This document shows positions 57,350 through 64,000 of a stretch of DNA of 64,000 bases, in pieces. The notes beneath the pieces are model-generated. The model saw nothing but the letters and a program-made list of their open reading frames with translations, did no database searches and was not told the origin of the DNA. Source of the stretch: Elysia chlorotica (lineage: Eukaryota > Mollusca > Gastropoda > Plakobranchidae); contig RQTK01001010.1 of NCBI GenBank assembly GCA_003991915.1, positions 1-64,000 of the forward strand. The letters run 5' to 3'. Each line of letters begins with the position of its first letter. Position 1 is the stretch's first letter. A program made the position numbers and the translations under genes.

Positions 57350-59950
57350 TTGTTGTTGTTTTAGTTATTGATCCAGCGATGTATGGGCTTTCGACCTGCG
57401 GTCCAATGCCATGTAGTGAAAGATGCATGTTTTCTTCAGCTGTTGGGTAGTTGCGTATAGGGTTTTTTAGGATTGGTCTCAGAAAGAGGAGGAAAGGTTC
57501 TTAAGTCGTCCAGTTATGGGAAAAGAAAAGGTGGTGTATTGCCGATTCATATATGTGGTCACACAGAGGCACATTGGGGGAAGTTGAGGCTGTATCCTGT
57601 TTAGATGGATGTTTCGTTGTATGTGTCTAGTTCTAAGTTGGAAGATTCTGGATTGATCATGACCTGCTTGCAAGTTTCTATAGAAGCTGTAATCTTTTCT
57701 TTGCTTAAGTTTTTATGTTCTTAACATGCCTTTTCAGGGTGAGCTGTTGGACTAGTTCAAGCCTAAGATAATGTGGGTGATCAACTTTAGAAAGGGTTTA
57801 ATTTCCAATGGTTACTTTTAAATTTGCTTTAGCTGTTTTATGGCTCTTTGTAAAGGTGGTGTACACTGTCTGTGAGCAATTAATCTTTGATTTCCACCTT
57901 TGACAATAACTGTTGAGTATCTCGGGATCACAGTTAAGCTTGGCAGAACTATCTGTTGCCTTGGTTTTTAGTTTGCTTGGTCGTCAGCATAAAGCGTTTT
58001 TTATGCTTTTGGAATTTCCGTTAATTCATTGAAAACCACGAGGAACCGAGTGCAGCTCAGGCATGCACCTTGGGGAAGACCTTCTAGCACTTTCCTTAAT
58101 GAAAATCAATGTTTACTTTTGTTTCAATGATTCTGTCAACAGGAAAAACTTGATCCACTTGTATGGTTTTCCACACATCCATAGCTTTGTCATCTTGCTA
58201 AGTAGACCCTACGTCCAGACTGTGACATTTGCTTGTTGAAGGCCTACAAAGACTGCTACTGCGCTTTGTCCTTCTTGGAAGCTATCTTGTATGGCTTGAG
58301 TTGATACTTGATTTGAACAGCTGGTGCTCTATGAAGCCCCCTTTTCTAAACCTGCGTGTTGTTGGTTGAGGCTTTTTGTGATATAGAGCCAGGTGTTCAC
58401 CATTCTCTCTGCAATTTTTCCGACGCAGGCTGTCAACGATATTGGTCTCCAGCTTTTAACTTCCTCAGGAGATTTGCCTTTTTTAAGTGTTGGTATGATG
58501 GGCAATTTTCCATGTTTTTGGTATAGCTGGCTGCTTCGCCATGTAAAAAAAATGTCGATAACACGAAGAAGTGCTTTATTTTCCTTTGGTCCTAGTTTAA
58601 ATAGCATTTCATTGTGAATTGTGTCTGGTTTTAATTTCTTTAAGGCTTGTCTGAGTTCCACAATACTGAAGTCATCCTAAAATGAATATGTTTGCTGTCG
58701 GGGCTCTTTCTTGCAGTCTGTCTGTCCTGTTCACGGATGCGAAGTAGCGGGTAATGTGTTTTGCTTTTTTAGTTCTGACCTTCTGTTTTTGCTGCGCTTA
58801 TCTTGTAGAATAGGTTTGTGATTTTTAATGTGTTTGTTGCCGGGTATGTTGCTGGTGAGGATCAATGCTTTTTTGCCTTCATGACGTAGGTCGAAGTTTT
58901 CGCATGTCTAAATCCACCTCTCTTTTTATGTTGCTGTGGATACATTCACTGCGCGTCTAACCTTGTTGCACGCTTTGTTGTATTCAGTTTTTTTGTTGTT
59001 GAAGACAGAGACAGATTTCTGGCCTTTTCTAGTTCAAAGACGGATGTTTGAATCTCTTTATTAAAAAAAAAAAAAGGGTTGCACTTTTTGAGGCATCCCT
59101 GTGAAATGTGTTGCGATGCAGCTCAAGTACTGCTTTTGTAAACTGATCATTTAAGGCATCTTCTGCCCTGCTTGTATTAGAACGAAGGCTTATGTGGTTC
59201 TTTTATATCCTGCCCAGAGATGGAAGAGATATTTGGACTAATTTTGGTCTGTGGTCGCTGCCTATGTCATCATGCGACAGTTTTCAAGGTCAGGTGAGCA
59301 TAATTGTGATCAAATCGAGCCTGGTGAGACTTAGGTGAAGTAGGGTGGCTTGTGAATTTGCATCAAAAGGGTCATGTGTATTTATTTATCCATCAAAATT
59401 GTATGGAGCTCTGTCTTTTTGTGTCTGAAACTGCAATTGGCTGGCACCTTTTCAGACACAGAGGGTGTATTAACAGAAGGAGAGGTTGATCCAACTCTCA
59501 CATAATCTGTTGTTCACAGCCAGTCCCATCTTCTAATTTGCTGCAAAAAAAAAATGCTGAGTTCAGCTTGGTCTATAGCATTTTTTACTACATAACTCAG
59601 AGAGATACAGGAGTCACCGATACCACTAGTATAATGTATTAACTGTCAGAGGACATCATGGGCACACTATAGCCGTTACCGTGCTGACGTGCCGTAAAAA
59701 AAAAACAACTCACTCACTCACTCACTCGCAAATCTGGGAAAGTTCCTACCATTATCAAGGCAAGGGTCACTTCGAGCCATTTCCCGCTGTCTGCTGGCGG
59801 ACTGGAGGATCTAGGATCTGTGTCTACTCACATTCTTGAGAACCAAATTTAAATACAGAACAAAGACGTCTGCGCCGATGCATGTATTCTGTCGGGGTCC
59901 CCAAATAGCCTTGGCTGGTCAAACTGATAGAACACCTGTTCTCCGCAAGG
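57350..59950 (-). pseudogene. Decayed LINE (endonuclease, reverse transcriptase, C-terminal knuckle)
   Basis: Read on the minus strand from right to left. An endonuclease piece has DIGSDHRPK (near 59263-59240). Reverse transcriptase from about 58675 has LKKGKSPEEVKSWRPISLTA and VGKIAERMVN. A catalytic YADD lies at 57991-57980. The C-terminal part (57673-57479) has IFQLRTRHI..NIHLNRI. Many stops and frame changes make it inactive. Domain order fits an EN-RT non-LTR element; the clade (CR1/I-like) is not settled. Confidence 0.75.
59655..59730 (+). repeat. SINE/LINE 3' tail (family D) with (CTCA)n
   Basis: ctatagccgttaccgtgctg, acgtgccg, a poly-A run and five CTCA units. Similar to 41733-41795, so a retroposed 3' end. 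Confidence 0.55.
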
Positions 59951-59959
59951 TTTGAGCAT

Positions 59960-62010
59960 GCTCATCGAAACTTTCGGACTTGGGGGACAGGATGTGAACC
60001 ACAGAAAACTAGAAGAAAAGGAAATAGATTAAAGGAGACACCTACTCAAGAGAGAGTAAAGTATTGGGTTAAGGAGGCTCATACCACCAGGAACTCAGTC
60101 GCGCCTTGTGTGAACTTAGTGGAAACAGTGAGACACATTCGTGAATGTCTCACCTGCAGATACAGTTGAGTAGGATAGGCCATATGCAAGTACACATATG
60201 TCCAACTTTTGTTGCTGTAGAGGAAACGACAAGCTGGCATACTGCGTCGATTCTCTACCTCTTGACAGAAGAGGCTTTTGGTTGTGCGTCACTGCCATCA
60301 CCCTCCCCATAAAAGTAGGTAAACTTCTCATCAACATAAACCTCTCAATGAAGTTAGAAAACACAACGTGAGCCAAAAATAAAACATTATCTTCAAATAT
60401 GAAAACACATAATGAAACTAGTATAGCTTCAAGATGAACTGAATGAAATCAATACACGCCTGGCAGAATAAAACTGCTGTCAGAACCAGCAAAAATAGAA
60501 TACACAACCATTGACAACAGTGATAACAAGCACTGACGGAAGGCCAAGACAGTATGTTCTCGCCTCGTAGATGGTGGACATATATGCCGAAGAATGCATC
60601 TGTCAACCACATCCGTACATAAACAACCAGCAGTCTCGATCAAAGGTGATAAAATAAAACAGAAAAGGAAGTTTAGACTGTCCTGCGCTCAAGTGAAGTC
60701 TTAGCTTCTGTATGATTGTGACACACGGGCTTTGATAAAATAAGAACAACACAAATCTAACACGATTTATTTTAAACAATAAATTATTGAGAGCAGACAT
60801 ATGAGTCCCTGTTTAGTATGTCAATCTAATAATTATGTATAAGCCATGCTGTCATCGATAGCATAAACTGTATCATTCTCTCCAAAAATTAATTCGTTTT
60901 GGTGCAGTTCAGTATTGTATGTTTGTCTCTTATTTATATGAGTCACACAGGTGAGCCACTGTGTTGCCATTAAATTGTATCCAAAATGGATGCAGTAATG
61001 CTGTCCTTAATTTGAAACACGTAATTAACTCTCATTTAAATTAGCTATCACTATCACAACACCTGAAGCCATATATAAACTATTTAGAACATATTATGAG
61101 ATATTATTTTGAGACAATACTCCGATACACTTGCCAACAAACTAGTGAAGCCGTGATTAAAATTCAGAATTTCCCGGGTGAAAGCTGCGCTCTCTGCCGA
61201 GTGAACTACCTCGCTCATTACAAGTTAAGTTCCATTTAAACCAGTACATGCCTTACAAAAATGACTAGCTATACAGACTGAAGACTGAAGAAGCATACAT
61301 TACAGACATTTATGTGAACATGTGTATTATCAAATAATGAGTTTGTTTGATAAGGATTAAGAATAATCAGCCATCCATTTGGATCTTATATCCCCTCCAA
61401 AAAAAAAAACCAACAAATAAAGACGACAAGGAAACAAACAAAATAAGAAAAGAAAAGAAAAAAATAATACCCCACCCCCCGCGAAAAAAACACAAAAACA
61501 AAACAAAAACAAAAAACAAAACCAAAACACAACAACAAACACGCTCGACTGAAATCATAAGGGACGCCGGTTAATTTGATAAATTAAATTGTAATCACAT
61601 ATTGTTCACAAAAAGAGATATAGATATAAAAGAAGCATGAGAACGGAGTTTAAGCAGTCATGTAAAAAAGTATTAACCAGGACCTTAGTCGGCACAAATA
61701 ATGAGGTTACATGAAGAATGTCCAAATACTAGAGAAAAAGTTAATAATTTAGTGTTTATGTTGATACGTTTGGTAGATATTAACCGACACGGATGCGGTG
61801 TGTCAACTATTGTTATATTCATGTCCCCGCCCCCAGCTCCCAATCACAATTTTTTTTATCTCCATAGTGTGGAGATGTTCTTCCTTTTTTTCCTATCTCC
61901 ATTTGTTTTCATATCAATCTCCTAACCTGTCTCCCCTTCTTACAAACGCGTCCTTAAATTGATCAGAAAATGGGAACTTCTATCAATTGTCGCCCGTCGC
62001 GTGTTTGGAA
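59960..62010. other. No gene recognised
   Basis: Frames at 60116, 60418 and 61347 lack motifs. The last lies in an A/C-rich low-complexity stretch (61398-61545). Confidence 0.45.
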
Positions 62011-62016
62011 ACTAAA

Positions 62017-62017
62017 A

Positions 62018-62066
<49 letters not shown>

Positions 62067-62162
62067 GAGAGAGATGGAAATAGAGAGAAAAAGAGAGATA
62101 TCCATTAGTGCATTCGTGGTGTCTAGATGATCCCCCCCCCCCCCCAAAAAAAAAAAAAAAAC
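62017..62162. repeat. (GT)n(GA)n and poly-C/poly-A tracts
   Basis: GT 62017-62034, GA 62035-62075, C run at about 62132-62145, A run to about 62162. Confidence 0.92.
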
Positions 62163-62254
62163 AAAACATTAAGGAAACAACACAAAAAAAGAAAGAAAAA
62201 GAATAAAACATTGCTAGTTTTTGCTTGAGGGCTGCATGTTGTGTATCTGGTCAT

Positions 62255-62450
62255 TAGTATGCGGTGATCCCAAGGGTAGAGCGCGCGGCTTCTTATTGGA
62301 GGCTGCCGATTTGATCGTCGCTATTGCTGGCATTTTTTCCCTACTGATTGGGTCCATGTGGTTAGAGTGTCACGGATCAAGTCTCAAGTATCGAACTATG
62401 GGATCACGTCGCATTACAAAGTACCGGTATTTATCTCCTTTAGACACTAG
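62255..62450 (+). repeat. Diverged SINE family A copy
   Basis: Head gtgatcccaagggtagagcg ... ccgatttgatcgtcg, then the family A word ctactgattgggtcc. The tail is unclear. Confidence 0.42.
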
Positions 62451-62967
62451 ACAGGGGGAATAGATTTGCTTCATTCGACAACAAAATAATTAGGTACCGT
62501 ACCGTAATAGGATATTGACGTCTGAATAGCCATTGCCAATACATGTATACACAGTTAATGCCCTGAAATGTCTTGTCCTAAATCTCATGTAAGGGTTTAT
62601 TGCGATTTCATTACTTATTTTCATTGTTGTGTATGAACTTCTTTCATCTGGGTAGTATGGTGACTTTATGGCCTACCACCCCTTTCACTTTGTTTAATTT
62701 TACGCAAGCCTTAATTTTAATTTCCTTTAAAGAAACCATTTTGTGAAGTGTTCATTGCGCTGCACGTGTTTAGGTGCGAAAACCAAGAGGCTCAGTAAAC
62801 GAACTGTGGTCAAAATCGATTTATTACCTAAGTGTAACCCCTAGGTACTATAATTATATAATTAATGTTCACAGGCTGTTTTCTTTCTTTTTTATATGAA
62901 TTTATTTTGATCTAGGACAATGCTATGAAGGGCGCACACGTCGATCTCTCATATAAGTGGTTGTTTC

Positions 62968-62971
62968 TCTC

Positions 62972-63013
<42 letters not shown>
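62968..63013. repeat. (CT)n microsatellite
   Basis: About 46 bases of CT. Confidence 0.95.
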
Positions 63014-63017
<4 letters not shown>

Positions 63018-63184
63018 AGATAGTTAGAGCACTGTAGATCATAATGCAATCCGCTGTTTTTCTAGAAAATATTTCCTGGCTCCACCAATACTGCCAAGAT
63101 TGTCTATCGTCATGATTTCATAAACACAGGTTTCTAAATCTAAATCTGTAAACCAAGTCAATTTGAGTGTACTCCAAATCCTAG

Positions 63185-63840
63185 GCCAGCCAGAGTGGAC
63201 GAAACTCTCCTACCACTTACTGATCTTTTTAAATATTTGGGTAGTAATGTTACAGCGGACGGAGGAGCTAATAAAGATATTAAAGAAAGATTAGGTAAAG
63301 CCAGAAATGCCTTCAGAATGTTAAATCCACTTTGGAAATCACAGCAGTACAAGCTGAACACAAAATTAAAATTATATAGAAGCGGTGTTCTTTCCACCTT
63401 GCTCTATTGATCCGAATGCTGGCGCATGATAAAAAGCGACCTTTGCAAGTTATCTTCCTTCCACACCAAAAGTCTCAGGAAAATTGCACGGATCTTCTGG
63501 CCTAGATACATATCAAATGAAGACCTATTAGAACAGTGCCAACAAGAGACAATGGAGACAATCATTATCCGGAGGAGGTGGAGGTGGAGGTGGATAGGTC
63601 ACTTACTCAGCAAGGAACAAGATGCCATCCCTCGAGTAGCCGTTCAATGGAGGCCAGAGGGACACAGGAAACGCGGGCGACCGAAAACCATCTGGAGAAG
63701 GACAATGGAGGCAGAGGCAGCAGCCATGTGTCAGTCATGGGGCACCTTGAGGATGCTGGCTCAAGACCGTGAGCGATGGAAGGAGTTTGTTGCTGCCCTA
63801 ATTGCCAACGGCAAAAAGGGCAATAAGTAAGTAAGTAAGC
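63185..63840 (+). pseudogene. LINE 3' end (C-terminal ORF2 part) with (TAAG)n tail
   Basis: One frame reads LFKYLGSNVTADGG, KDIKERLGKARNAF and, later, RRWRWRWIGHLLSK, GHRKRGRPKTIWRRTMEAE, the familiar C-terminal part of RTE/CR1-type LINEs. A single in-frame TGA at 63408-63410 interrupts it, and otherwise the frame is open from 63195 to 63830. It ends at a TAAG repeat (63825-63840), typical of a LINE 3' tail. The 5' part is missing, so it is a truncated, fairly young insertion. Confidence 0.8.
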
Positions 63841-64000
63841 AACCTGTAGGAATACAGTGTTCTGAATTGAACTCAAAATGTACATACAGATTAGAAAAGG
63901 TCGAGGTCTGAACTCCCATCAAGTCTTGGAACAAAAAATAATCTTCACGAAGAAATTGCGTCGAGTTACAGACAACCGTACACATACACACACAGTAGAG

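Overview
This is a eukaryotic, AT-rich, repeat-dense window. It has GT-AG introns, microsatellites up to several hundred bases, tRNA-derived SINEs, non-LTR retrotransposon pieces and many short DNA transposons. The repeat types and the protein matches suggest an aquatic invertebrate, most likely a gastropod mollusc. That placement is inference; nothing in the window names the species.

The one clearly functional gene is TMEM67 (meckelin, the ciliary transition-zone receptor) on the + strand, from the ATG at 35047 to the stop at 55323. I could place 22 coding exons with consistent phases, giving an open reading frame of about 1011 codons. That is close to the 995 residues of the human protein. 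It has a signal peptide, a cysteine-rich extracellular part, about seven hydrophobic segments and the conserved C-terminal end.

The 35 kb upstream is gene-poor and built from mobile DNA. It holds: a decayed hAT transposase (767-1760); a possible pogo-like remnant (2623-4857); a foldback pair of one DNA transposon family (6019-7145) with a complete 888-bp relative at 13213-14100; a non-autonomous hAT-type element with a perfect 8-bp target duplication (7388-9073); a THAP-domain reading frame (9676-10221) converging on a spliced-looking minus-strand exon with an ankyrin-like segment (10273-10433); broken pieces of transposase-like families (17400-18056, and a tentative piggyBac N-terminus at 30390); several SINEs; and two assembly gaps at trinucleotide arrays (19239-19433 and 34330-34510).

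The TMEM67 introns carry more mobile DNA: a transposase-like fragment (intron 1), two related repeats (introns 3 and 12), two inverted copies of one TA-flanked MITE that bracket exons 8-10 (introns 7 and 10), a short palindromic MITE and a LINE 3' end (intron 20). Downstream of the gene are a decayed LINE on the minus strand (about 57350-59950) and the 3' end of a second LINE on the plus strand (63185-63840).

I found no new defence or biosynthetic system. The observations most worth checking are the inverted MITE pair around exons 8-10 (possible circular RNA or editing), the two competing 3' splice sites of exon 11 (the nearer one creates a stop), the hAT-type insertion with intact target duplication, and the convergent THAP/ankyrin pair.
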